A stretch of DNA of 59,606 bases, taken from NCBI GenBank assembly GCA_022840405.1, contig JALHJR010000014.1:1-59606 (forward strand), given 5' to 3'. The stretch is from Tepidanaerobacter acetatoxydans_A. GTDB taxonomy: Bacteria; Bacillota; Thermosediminibacteria; Thermosediminibacterales; Tepidanaerobacteraceae. The notes below the pieces were generated by a model. The model saw nothing but the letters and a program-made list of their open reading frames with translations, was not told where the DNA came from and made no database searches. The first letter of the stretch is position 1. The number at the start of each line of letters is the position of its first letter. A program made the translations under genes and the position numbers. This document shows positions 1 through 8,397 of this stretch, in pieces.

Positions 1-93
1 GCCTGAATTATATCATAATTATGTTTTAATTACAATTAAACTTTATTTAATCTTAAAATATTGTCCTTTCCCAAGGCACATACCTCATGAATA

Positions 94-206
94 GCACAAA
101 AGAATAGCACAAAAGAACCGTCCCCTTGTGTTCCTCCAAAGAACCGTCCCCTTGTGTTCCTCCCTTGTGTTCCTCCTGTTCCTTGTGTTCCTTCCCCTTG
201 TGTTAT
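94..206. repeat. Array of GAACCGTCCCC / CTTGTGTTCC repeats
   Basis: Short degenerate units built on CACAAAAGAACCGTCCCC and CTTGTGTTCCTCC are repeated several times. A full unit has CACAA at one end and TTGTG at the other, so it can form a small hairpin. The same core recurs at 10332 and 41845 in this window. Such GGGACGGTTC intergenic repeats are common in Clostridia. The two open frames across this array are repeat translations, not genes. Confidence 0.75.
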
Positions 207-218
207 CCTGTTTGTTTG

Positions 219-260
219 CAAAAAGAAAAGAGAGAGGATATCCTCTCTCTTTTCTTTTTG
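219..260 (-). terminator. Perfect palindrome, terminator of the SLH gene
   Basis: A 42-base perfect inverted repeat centred on GGATATCC lies 10 bases after the stop of the minus-strand SLH gene. Its arms are A/G-rich and T/C-rich, so the transcript ends in a U-rich arm. It fits a strong intrinsic terminator for an abundantly transcribed surface-layer gene. Confidence 0.75.
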
Positions 261-270
261 TAGCCTAATA

Positions 271-3021
271 TTATTCTTCTACTACTTTTTCTACCTTAAT
301 AACAATGGTTTCTCCACGGTATGTTCCAAACGTTACTATATATGATTCGGCTGTATCAATAGTAATATTCGGATCACCCGTATAGATATATTGGTTTCCA
401 TCGATTGTTATTACGTAGTTTCCATCTACCGGAGTTGCACTGATAGTAATTTTTGAACCATCAATATATTCTTCCTTACCATTATCAGGTGCTTCTTTAC
501 CATCGTACACCACTGCTGCTACGATTGTACCGTCGTCAAGTGCAAAGTCGATGTCTTTGCCTTCATAGTCTTTGAGTTTAGTTCTGCTGATCTTCTTATC
601 TAAATCGCCTTTACTGTCTTTGTTGTAGATTACTGCTGCGCTGTCGACTTTATAAACTGCTCCACTAATAGTAGCAAAGCCATCATCGTATTCTGTAAGA
701 GTATAATTTGCATCATAAATATCAGCAGTCTTTAATACAGCTTCACCTTTACTGTTGAGGTTAAATGCTACAACATCACCTTCTGCAAAATTATCTGCAT
801 CATCTACTTTGTAGTCTTTTACGCCTTCACCAAAGACGTTGATTTCTGCATAGTAGGAACCGCCAGATTTGTAAGGCTTATCAGTTACTACGCCGTAGAA
901 GTAGTCATCTTCGGTACCTTCAAATTCTTGGTCCAGCATGACGATAAAGTCTGCATCTTTGCCTGCTTCACCAAATACAACAGCATTATTGCCATCGTTA
1001 TCGCCTATACCGATAGATATAAACCTGTCAACAGATATGGTTTCAGGATCTAACTCGCCTTTGTCGTTTAGTGCTTTCATTATTACTGTATCATTTGAAA
1101 TATAGAACTTTTTACCACCAAGATCAATAACTTTCTTATCAGTGGCTTTTGTAAGGCTTCCCGAAAATACAACACTGTTCTCAGGATCGTCTATATCTTC
1201 ATCATATGACTTCGCTGAATCATATGCACTTCCATATACTACAGCATATACTGATTTTTCTTCTGCAATTTCGCTGTCAGATGTTAGTTTGTATTTCAGT
1301 GCTGCATATTGCGGAGTATCAGCATTATATTTTAATTCTGTTAACTCATCGAATTCTTTTGAGCTCTCGGCTACATAGTCTACTTCTTCGCCTTCTTTGT
1401 TGAATACTGTTAATATAGGATATCTGGCTGATTTTGCATAGGTTACTATGCCGTAGAGGTTGCCGCTGGTAGCCTTGGCCGCACCTGTCACAAGCAGTAC
1501 TCTTCCACGAAGATCGAGAACCAGCATTACATCTTCGTCAACAAAGTCTTCTACTTTTTCTAAATCTACCCATTCTTCATAGTTATCGCCCTTGTCCAGC
1601 GTAATAAGAGCTTTTATGTCTTTAAAGCTGCCTCTCTTATATTCCTTGCCGTCAACTTTAATCTTATCTTCTTTTACGCTGTCAACATTACCTTCTACAG
1701 TTTCATTCTTAACTATGATGTAAACGTCATCGTCGTCGCCTTCCCAGAAGAAAATGGCTGAATCTTTTTCGATGTCTTTTACATCGGCTTTTGAGAAGTC
1801 CGGGTTATAGACGTATACATCATCATAGTCATCAAGGTCTAATTCGTCTTCATCGGTATTTATGTCAATGAATTCTATAATCTTGCCGTCAACCTCTGTT
1901 ACAACACCTACTTTGTCAAAATCAAAGAGGTTTGCAAATGCAACACGGCCTCTCTCAAGAACTACTTTGCCGTATGCATCTTCATATTCAGATATCTCTT
2001 TGAGATCTATTTCTTCAAAATTGACATAGGCAACAGCATTATCTGCCCATTTGTATGCTTTATCTGCTTCTTTCAAATAGATTTCATCTTCATCGCTTTC
2101 ATCAGCATCAACCACATCTAGGAGAATGTCTTTTTCCTCTGTGGTAACATCTATAAAGAATACTTCATCATCATCATTGACCCATGCATCCACCTTTAGA
2201 CCAAAGATTGCTTCAGGATTCGCATCGGCTATGAGTGTGTAGATGTCAGAATTTACTTTCTTATCATCTTTGTCATATTCGGTAAGTTCGATTTCGTCAT
2301 CATCCAGTTTGTCGTTGACTCTGGCGATTTCGGTTACCCATACATCCTCTAGCTCATCAACATCCATCTTGGATAAGAAGGTTGTGTCTTCGTCTTCTTC
2401 ATACTGCGTAAAATCGCCATAACCAGTCTGTTTCAGATGGTTTACGGTCAATGAGTTGTCGATCATCTTGACAACATCGCCGCGGATAGCGGGTGCATCC
2501 GGTGATGAGCTGACCTTATCGAACAGTCCCAGGTCATCGGCTTTGCCCATTACGCCTGCAGGCCATGGAGCACCTTCTACGGTTACGCCGTAGTTCATGG
2601 CATAAAGGATCATCTTAGCCATTTCTGCATATGTTACGTTGGCATTTCCTCTGAATGTGCCATCGGGATAGCCGTTGATGATTCCCTGGCCTACTCCCAG
2701 GTTTATGTAACCCGTGGCCCATTCCAGTGATGGATCAGGATTTACATCTGCAAATTTGGTCTGACCCTTCATTAGTTCTGCGGAAGTTTCCAGACCGGAA
2801 ACCCTGATAATTATAGCCAGTGCTTCTGCTCTGGTAATCGGATTTTCTAGGTTAAGATTGCCTTGAGCATCGCCCTTTAAGTAGCCGAGAGCCATGGCTC
2901 TTACTACTTCTGTAGGCAGATCTTTTGTGTCAGCTGTTGTAGCTGCGAACCCTACACTGAATGTGCTCATTACAAATGTAAGCACAAGCAGGGTTACGAG
3001 TAATTTTTTTGCCTTTCTCAT
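271..3021 (-). CDS. SLH-domain surface-layer protein
   Basis: This is a secreted protein of 916 residues. A signal peptide (basic MRKAKK followed by a hydrophobic stretch ending near SVGFA) leads into two clear and one degenerate SLH repeats at about residues 30-200 (ITRAEALAIIIR, then a WATGYINLGVGQGIINGYPDG block). SLH repeats bind pyruvylated secondary cell-wall polymer. The remaining 700 residues are very acidic (runs of DDD, DEDE) and match no domain I can name. Length, N-terminal SLH, acidity, long leader and strong terminator suggest the main S-layer protein. The start is ATG 3021 because AAAGGAGG lies 8 bases upstream; a TTG six bases earlier is too close to that site. It is monocistronic. 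Confidence 0.85.
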   Translation of the reverse strand: MRKAKKLLVTLLVLTFVMSTFSVGFAATTADTKDLPTEVVRAMALGYLKGDAQGNLNLENPITRAEALAIIIRVSGLETSAELMKGQTKFADVNPDPSLEWATGYINLGVGQGIINGYPDGTFRGNANVTYAEMAKMILYAMNYGVTVEGAPWPAGVMGKADDLGLFDKVSSSPDAPAIRGDVVKMIDNSLTVNHLKQTGYGDFTQYEEDEDTTFLSKMDVDELEDVWVTEIARVNDKLDDDEIELTEYDKDDKKVNSDIYTLIADANPEAIFGLKVDAWVNDDDEVFFIDVTTEEKDILLDVVDADESDEDEIYLKEADKAYKWADNAVAYVNFEEIDLKEISEYEDAYGKVVLERGRVAFANLFDFDKVGVVTEVDGKIIEFIDINTDEDELDLDDYDDVYVYNPDFSKADVKDIEKDSAIFFWEGDDDDVYIIVKNETVEGNVDSVKEDKIKVDGKEYKRGSFKDIKALITLDKGDNYEEWVDLEKVEDFVDEDVMLVLDLRGRVLLVTGAAKATSGNLYGIVTYAKSARYPILTVFNKEGEEVDYVAESSKEFDELTELKYNADTPQYAALKYKLTSDSEIAEEKSVYAVVYGSAYDSAKSYDEDIDDPENSVVFSGSLTKATDKKVIDLGGKKFYISNDTVIMKALNDKGELDPETISVDRFISIGIGDNDGNNAVVFGEAGKDADFIVMLDQEFEGTEDDYFYGVVTDKPYKSGGSYYAEINVFGEGVKDYKVDDADNFAEGDVVAFNLNSKGEAVLKTADIYDANYTLTEYDDGFATISGAVYKVDSAAVIYNKDSKGDLDKKISRTKLKDYEGKDIDFALDDGTIVAAVVYDGKEAPDNGKEEYIDGSKITISATPVDGNYVITIDGNQYIYTGDPNITIDTAESYIVTFGTYRGETIVIKVEKVVEE

Positions 3022-3379
3022 ACTCAAATCCTCCTTTTAATTTTTAAGAAAGTAATACTTGCTAAAAAGGCTTTTCTCAGTCCTCTCGGTGCCATCCCCC
3101 CTTTAAAAAATAATTATTAAAAGTTGAGTTTTATCCTACTTTCAATCCTTTTAAAAGCACTAAAACAGAGCAATAATTATATTAATTGCTCGCCAGATTG
3201 AAAGTTAAAGGCAGTTTAAAAACTTAAAGTCATTTTGCATTTTGTATATTTCGATAACAAGGATGAATTTTCCTGCTTAATTTAGTGATTATGTGAAAAA
3301 TTTATTTATAACAATGAGCTCTGTTCCAGATTTGAGTATGCCTTGGAACTCATTATTAAATTATCAATGTGCAACATCT
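3022..3379 (-). promoter_or_regulatory. Long 5' untranslated leader of the SLH gene
   Basis: About 350 bases separate the predicted transcription start (near 3379) from the ATG. The stretch holds a hairpin at 3313-3354 (AATGAG/CTCATT plus TTCCA/TGGAA) and a smaller one at 3168-3191 (GAGCAAT/ATTGCTC). I recognise no known riboswitch. Long stable leaders are known on S-layer mRNAs in other bacteria, so mRNA stability is the simplest reading. Confidence 0.5.
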
Positions 3380-3385
3380 AGAATT

Positions 3386-3414
3386 ATTATAGCATCCGTC
3401 TGGCTGCCGGTCAA
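3386..3414 (-). promoter_or_regulatory. Sigma-A promoter of the SLH gene
   Basis: On the minus strand TTGACC (3409-3414) and a perfect TATAAT (3386-3391) are separated by 17 bases. This is the only good promoter seen in the gap upstream of the SLH gene. Confidence 0.75.
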
Positions 3415-3467
3415 CATTTTTAGGGAAATGTAATATAAATGTAATATCTGTAAATATATATTTTCCT

Positions 3468-5852
3468 TCATTTTTCACTATCGTAAAACTTTTTGGCGGT
3501 TTCAGCCATCTTTTTCAGTGATTCCTTTACTTTGTTGTGAAACTCTTCAGCCTGCATGCCTGTCATTATTTCTATGACATCATCGATGGTTTCGGCCGTA
3601 TAAATATGAAACTTATCTTCTTGGGCGGCTGCAATAACTTCAGGCTTTAGCATGAGGTTTGTGATATTTTGGCAAGGAATGACCACACCTTGAGTTCCGG
3701 TAAAGCCTTTCAGTTTGCACGCATGGTAAAAGCCTTCTATCTTATAGGTGGTACCACCTACCGGCTGGATTTTCCCATGCTGGTCCAGTGAACCGGTGAC
3801 CGCTATATCCTGGCGCACCGGCACAGATGCAATAGCCGACAACAGTGCCATAAGCTCGGCGCAGCTTGCACTGTCTCCTTCTATGCCGCCGTAATTTTGT
3901 TCAAATGTTAAGCTCGCCGATATACTTAAAGGAATACTGCGGGCATATTTTTCTCCCAGATAACCTGTAAGAATCATAACTGCCTTATTGTGAATTCGAC
4001 CGCTCATTTTAGCCTCACGTTCGATGTTGACCACACCGGCATTGCCCAAGTAAACTCTAGCCGTAATGCGTGAAGGCTGACCAAAAATATAGTCGACGGT
4101 GTCAATTACCGAAAGGCCGTTGATTTGTCCGGTAGCAAAGCCTTCCGTATCCACTAGAATCTCTTCTTTTTCAATCATCGACAGCAGCCGCTCTTCTATG
4201 CGATTTGATCGGTAAATCTTTTCCGATATAGCCTTTTCTACATGTTCTTTTGTAACAAGACTGCTGCCGTCAAGCTCCGCCCATGTGCTTGACTCATAAA
4301 GCACTTCAAGAATTTCATTAAATCGTGTGGAAAGTTTCGTTTTATCCTCCGCAAGGCGTGAACTGTAGTCGATTATCTCGGCAACCCCGTTTGTGTCAAA
4401 ATGCAGAAGGTCGCGAGTTTTTACAATTTCGGAAATGAGTTCCGCATATTTTTTTATATTCTGCGGGTTTCTCTCCATCTCTACATCAAAATCAACCTTT
4501 ACCTTGAAAAGTTTTTTAAAGTCTTCGTCATATACATTCAAAAGACTGTAAATATAGGGGTTGCCTATGAGGATAATTTTTACATCTATCGGAATCGCCT
4601 CGGGCTTCAATGTTACGGTAGGAAAGAGGAGGTATTCCTGCCCTATATTTTCAATCTGCGACTCGCCGTTGTTCAGTGTCCTTTTAAGGGCATCCCATGC
4701 AAACGGCTCTTTAAAAAGGTCTGCAGCTTGAATTATGAGGTAGCCGCCGTTTGCTTTATGAATTGCACCGCTTTTTATAAGCATAAAATCCGTAACAACG
4801 GTTCCAAGGCGGGCTCTCCCTTCTATCTTACCAAAGAGATTATAATATGTAGGATTTGTTTCAAATATTACCGGTGCATGTGCCGTAGCTTTATTGTCCA
4901 CAAAGAGATTTATGCGGTACCGCAAAAAAAATTCAGATGCGCCCGTCGCACCGTATAATGGGACGATTTCATCGCCGTCTTGCTTTTCTTTTCTATCCTC
5001 TTTTACAATCATCAGGTTAGCTATAAGGTCGTTTTTTACTGCTTTAAGGTAATCGATGATTTTAGCGTTGTCTTTGTACGCTGCATTCATTTCTTCAAAA
5101 AGCGGGTTTATGGCGGCAAGTGCTGTGTCTTTTTCCAGTTCATCCATTTCTCTCCTGGCTGATTTATCAAGTGCCCGCATTTTTCGTATGGCTTCATCGA
5201 TTTTATTTTGCAGATTTCGGCCTTTTTCCTCAAGCTCTTTTTTCTGTTCACTTGTAAGCGTTTCGTATTCTTCTTGGCTCATGGGTTTTGGATTTGAATC
5301 GGAAAGCGACAGCGGTATTGCTATAATACCTTGAACGGTTTTCTGAAGTGCAAACCCTTCGGCTTTAGCAATTTCGTCTAAATTTGCAATTATTTCCATG
5401 GATTGTTTTTGATAGCGTTCAATAATCTCCTGCCGCTGTTCTTCAAAGCTGTCATCGCTAAATGCTCTTGATATTTCAGAACGAATATCATAAATAAGTT
5501 TTTCCATATCCTTTGCAAATTCAGAGCCTTTTCCCGCCGGAAGGTTTATGGCAATAGGCCTTTCCGGCTTTAAAAAGTTATACACATAGATGATATCATC
5601 GGGTATCGGCCTGCCCTGAGCAGCTTTGGCAACCGCCGCTCTGGCATAGCTTGTTTTTCCAGTGCCTGTAAGCCCTGTCATGAAAATGTTATATCCTTTA
5701 AGGTCTATCTTTAGCCCAAACTCCATAGCCCGCACGGCCCGCTCTTGGCCGATGATGTCCGCAGGTGGAGTTAGGTCTTTTGTTGATTTAAAAGAAAGAA
5801 CCGATTTATCACAGGTTTCTCTCAGTTGGTCGTGTGTAAGCCTTTTAAGCAT
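3468..5852 (-). CDS. LonB-type ATP-dependent protease
   Basis: This is a 794-residue AAA+ protease of the Lon S16 family, in the soluble form with an AAA_32-type N-terminal part. The Walker A motif is GLTGTGKT at residues 60-67. A long charged helical insert follows at about 180-270. The C-terminal Lon protease domain carries GDSAS with the predicted nucleophile Ser661 and the dyad Lys704 in TYKIEG, 43 residues apart as in Lon enzymes. It should degrade misfolded or regulatory proteins in the cytoplasm using ATP. There is no transmembrane insert like that of archaeal LonB. The start is ATG preceded by GAAGGTG. The femX-like gene ends 12 bases upstream, so the two are probably co-transcribed. 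Confidence 0.9.
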   Translation of the reverse strand: MLKRLTHDQLRETCDKSVLSFKSTKDLTPPADIIGQERAVRAMEFGLKIDLKGYNIFMTGLTGTGKTSYARAAVAKAAQGRPIPDDIIYVYNFLKPERPIAINLPAGKGSEFAKDMEKLIYDIRSEISRAFSDDSFEEQRQEIIERYQKQSMEIIANLDEIAKAEGFALQKTVQGIIAIPLSLSDSNPKPMSQEEYETLTSEQKKELEEKGRNLQNKIDEAIRKMRALDKSARREMDELEKDTALAAINPLFEEMNAAYKDNAKIIDYLKAVKNDLIANLMIVKEDRKEKQDGDEIVPLYGATGASEFFLRYRINLFVDNKATAHAPVIFETNPTYYNLFGKIEGRARLGTVVTDFMLIKSGAIHKANGGYLIIQAADLFKEPFAWDALKRTLNNGESQIENIGQEYLLFPTVTLKPEAIPIDVKIILIGNPYIYSLLNVYDEDFKKLFKVKVDFDVEMERNPQNIKKYAELISEIVKTRDLLHFDTNGVAEIIDYSSRLAEDKTKLSTRFNEILEVLYESSTWAELDGSSLVTKEHVEKAISEKIYRSNRIEERLLSMIEKEEILVDTEGFATGQINGLSVIDTVDYIFGQPSRITARVYLGNAGVVNIEREAKMSGRIHNKAVMILTGYLGEKYARSIPLSISASLTFEQNYGGIEGDSASCAELMALLSAIASVPVRQDIAVTGSLDQHGKIQPVGGTTYKIEGFYHACKLKGFTGTQGVVIPCQNITNLMLKPEVIAAAQEDKFHIYTAETIDDVIEIMTGMQAEEFHNKVKESLKKMAETAKKFYDSEK

Positions 5853-5864
5853 GTATGCACCTTC

Positions 5865-6947
5865 TTATCTTTTTTTTGCTCGGCGGAAAAAGTTTACCAC
5901 ATCTTTTCTTATTTTGCGGTAAGCCGGAATTACACGCACCCATAGGTAGTAGAAAAACGGAGAAAGCGGCATATCGAATTCCCCGATAAATTCGGTAAAT
6001 TCGCCATTAAATCCCTTTTTAAATCTATACAACCCATACAAAGGGTTGTCTGGTGAAAGGTCTCCGGATACCCCCCGAAAATCATACATGGTGCAGTTGT
6101 TTTGTTTTGCCCACTCAATCATTGCCCATTGAAGGGCATAGTTAGGCATGACATTGCGGTCTTCATTAGATGATGCTCCATATATGTACCATGCCTTGTC
6201 ACCGAAAATAAAGGCCAGTGTCCCGGCTATATACCTTCCCTCATACTCTGCCATAAATAGCCGTGCAAGCCCATTTTCCACCAGCTCATCCCATAGTGTT
6301 TCAAAATAGTCAAAACTTCTTACAAGAAACTCATCGCGAATACAGGTTTCCTCCAGGATATCATAAAACGGCTTTAAATCCTCTCTCCGACCTACCTTGA
6401 CCGTGACACCTTTGCGCTTTGCCAATCGAATATTATAGCGGGTTTTATGGTGAAAGTCTGCAGCAATTTCCTCCAACGGCTTGCTTATATCCAAGCGAAA
6501 AACGAATTTTGGCTGAACGCCATCGAAATCCTTGCCTGAATCAATAAGGTTAAAGCCCAATGAGCGAAGGTTTTTTACAACTTCATCGTTTGGTGCTTTT
6601 ATATCCGGGTCTATCTTTAATAAAATAGCCCCATGCTGTTTTGCCATAGATTTTATTTTTGCAAAGAGAAATCTAAGCGTATCTTTATCAGTATAATCGG
6701 CTACAGGTCCTCTGGGAGCATAAAAAATACATTTGTTAAAACCCGGAATGGGCAGTTTCCTCTTTAATATAGAAATTCCGGCTTTAGGTTTGCCCTCATC
6801 CATGACAAGCAGCCTGATAGGTTCCCATCCGGTGTGCCGCTTTACTTCGCCCCATTCATAGGACTGAAGCACATGCCCTTTAGGCCCCCAAGCCATAAAA
6901 TCGTTAAAAAATTTCTTCTCATCTTGGTTTATGATTTTTATTTCCAT
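5865..6947 (-). CDS. FemAB/FemX-family peptidoglycan aminoacyltransferase
   Basis: The 360-residue protein has the double GNAT-fold pattern of FemABX enzymes, which add amino acids from aminoacyl-tRNA to the lipid II stem peptide. Recognisable family segments are SYEWGEVKRHTGW near the start, KTRYNIRLAKRKGV in the middle, and YGASSNEDRNVMPNYALQW with WAKQNNCTMYDFRG late. The amino acid transferred cannot be told from sequence. I place the start at ATG 6947, because GGAGG lies 11 bases upstream; an ATG at 6968 has no ribosome binding site. It sits directly upstream of the Lon-like gene on the same strand. Confidence 0.82.
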   Translation of the reverse strand: MEIKIINQDEKKFFNDFMAWGPKGHVLQSYEWGEVKRHTGWEPIRLLVMDEGKPKAGISILKRKLPIPGFNKCIFYAPRGPVADYTDKDTLRFLFAKIKSMAKQHGAILLKIDPDIKAPNDEVVKNLRSLGFNLIDSGKDFDGVQPKFVFRLDISKPLEEIAADFHHKTRYNIRLAKRKGVTVKVGRREDLKPFYDILEETCIRDEFLVRSFDYFETLWDELVENGLARLFMAEYEGRYIAGTLAFIFGDKAWYIYGASSNEDRNVMPNYALQWAMIEWAKQNNCTMYDFRGVSGDLSPDNPLYGLYRFKKGFNGEFTEFIGEFDMPLSPFFYYLWVRVIPAYRKIRKDVVNFFRRAKKR

Positions 6948-7035
6948 TATATGAATAACCTCCGCCAAATGTTTTACTCCAATCTTTATTATATATTATA
7001 CATGATTTATTCGACGATTAAATAAAGTATTACAA

Positions 7036-7070
7036 AAAAGGACCGGTAAATTTTGCTTACCAGCCCTTTT
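7036..7070 (-). terminator. Intrinsic terminator of the chemotaxis receptor gene
   Basis: A 14-base-pair stem (7036-7049 with 7057-7070, two or three G-U pairs) has a 7-base loop and is followed on the minus strand by six T residues. It begins 8 bases past the receptor stop. Confidence 0.85.
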
Positions 7071-7077
7071 AGAAGGC

Positions 7078-8334
7078 TTAGATTTTTATTACATTCATGA
7101 TTTTATCAAGTTTGTCCGCATCTTCTCTGAGTCTTAGCACCGAGGAAGCAATTTCATCCAGCAGCTTCTGCTGTTTTTCTATTGAATCAATTATGGTTTG
7201 CGCCTGATTGGTACCGTCTAGGCTGATATCAGTCATCTTTTTAAAGGACTCGCTGGTGCTTTCGGTGCTGGCCGCCATCTGCTCAGTTGCTGCGGAAATC
7301 TCCTGCATCTGTTCTGCCACTTTTCCAACGGCAACCAAGATTTGCTCAAAGGTTTCGGCGGCGGATTTCACTGCTTTAATACCGTTTTCTACATTGGCCG
7401 AACCTTGGTCTTTTGCCTTAACAGCTTTATCCACTTCATTTAGAACAGTGCCGATGAGCTGCCCTATCTGTTTTGCAGCATCGCCTGACTGCTCGGCAAG
7501 TTTCCTTATTTCATCTGCCACAACGGCAAATCCCCGACCCTGCTCGCCTGCTCTGGCGGCTTCAATAGCGGCATTTAATGCCAAAAGGTTGGTCTGGTCG
7601 GCTATGCCGGTAATGGTTTCTACAATCTGACCGATAGTTTCGGAGCTTTCTCCCAAAGACTTTATGACCGAGGCAGTATAATTACTTGATTCTTTGATTT
7701 TGCCCATCTGTAAAGTTACCTGATCCATGGCAGTGCGGCCGGATTCGGCAAGTTGGGATGCATCGGCAGCCGTTGCGGCTGCTTCAGACGAACTTACGGC
7801 AATCTGTTCGACCCCCGCGGTCATTTGCGACAGCATATCCGACATGCCGTCTATTAAGTTTTTCATTTCTTTAAGTCTGTCGGTAATATGGTTCAAGGCA
7901 TTCTTTATGGATGTTTCAATATTTGAAGACATTTCCTTGCTTTGATGAGTTATCTTTCCAATAGAAGCAGCTGATGCCAGCATATCTGCTGTGGTATCCT
8001 TGGCATTTTTCAAAATTTTTCTTACCTTGTCCAAAGAATCATTATACACATCAGCCAGTGCACCTATATCATCCCCGATGAGCCTTTTAGCCTTGACAGT
8101 AAAGTCACCCTTTGCTATGGCGCTTAAGCTCTGCTCTATAGCTTCCAACGGGCGTGAGGCCCCTTTTGTCACTAAAAAAGATATAATACCGGAAACTACA
8201 ACTGCTGCGGCTGCTGCCAGCAGGTTATTTGTACTTGTAAAGTCTTCCCCATGAAAATAGTATATATATCCACCTAAGGAAAAGGCTACCAGCAGCATTG
8301 TAATTAAAACTACTCTTAGTCGAATCCCCTTCAC
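7078..8334 (-). CDS. Methyl-accepting chemotaxis protein with minimal outer sensor
   Basis: The protein has 418 residues. Two hydrophobic segments (about 8-24 and 36-55) are separated by only about a dozen residues, so there is no room for a normal extracellular ligand-binding domain. A HAMP linker follows (SRPLEAIEQSLSAIAKGDFT), then the signalling domain with the conserved hairpin tip LNAAIEAARAGEQGRGFAVV, which contacts CheA and CheW. It may sense membrane or internal cues, or work in arrays with other receptors. The start is GTG, placed by AAAAGGAGG upstream. No che genes are nearby. Confidence 0.88.
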   Translation of the reverse strand: MKGIRLRVVLITMLLVAFSLGGYIYYFHGEDFTSTNNLLAAAAAVVVSGIISFLVTKGASRPLEAIEQSLSAIAKGDFTVKAKRLIGDDIGALADVYNDSLDKVRKILKNAKDTTADMLASAASIGKITHQSKEMSSNIETSIKNALNHITDRLKEMKNLIDGMSDMLSQMTAGVEQIAVSSSEAAATAADASQLAESGRTAMDQVTLQMGKIKESSNYTASVIKSLGESSETIGQIVETITGIADQTNLLALNAAIEAARAGEQGRGFAVVADEIRKLAEQSGDAAKQIGQLIGTVLNEVDKAVKAKDQGSANVENGIKAVKSAAETFEQILVAVGKVAEQMQEISAATEQMAASTESTSESFKKMTDISLDGTNQAQTIIDSIEKQQKLLDEIASSVLRLREDADKLDKIMNVIKI

Positions 8335-8397
8335 GACTCTTCCTCCTTTTCAGAAAAGTAATATATATACTATTAGACAAATATCTGCTTTTTCCTG

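Noticed and set aside
36..221. A 61-residue Gly/Thr/Gln-rich frame at the window start
   Set aside because: It is the translation of the GAACCGTCCCC array on the opposite strand and has no RBS.
3024..3095. A 23-codon upstream frame ending at the SLH start
   Set aside because: Its G-rich stretch touches the ATG with no spacing for ribosome binding.
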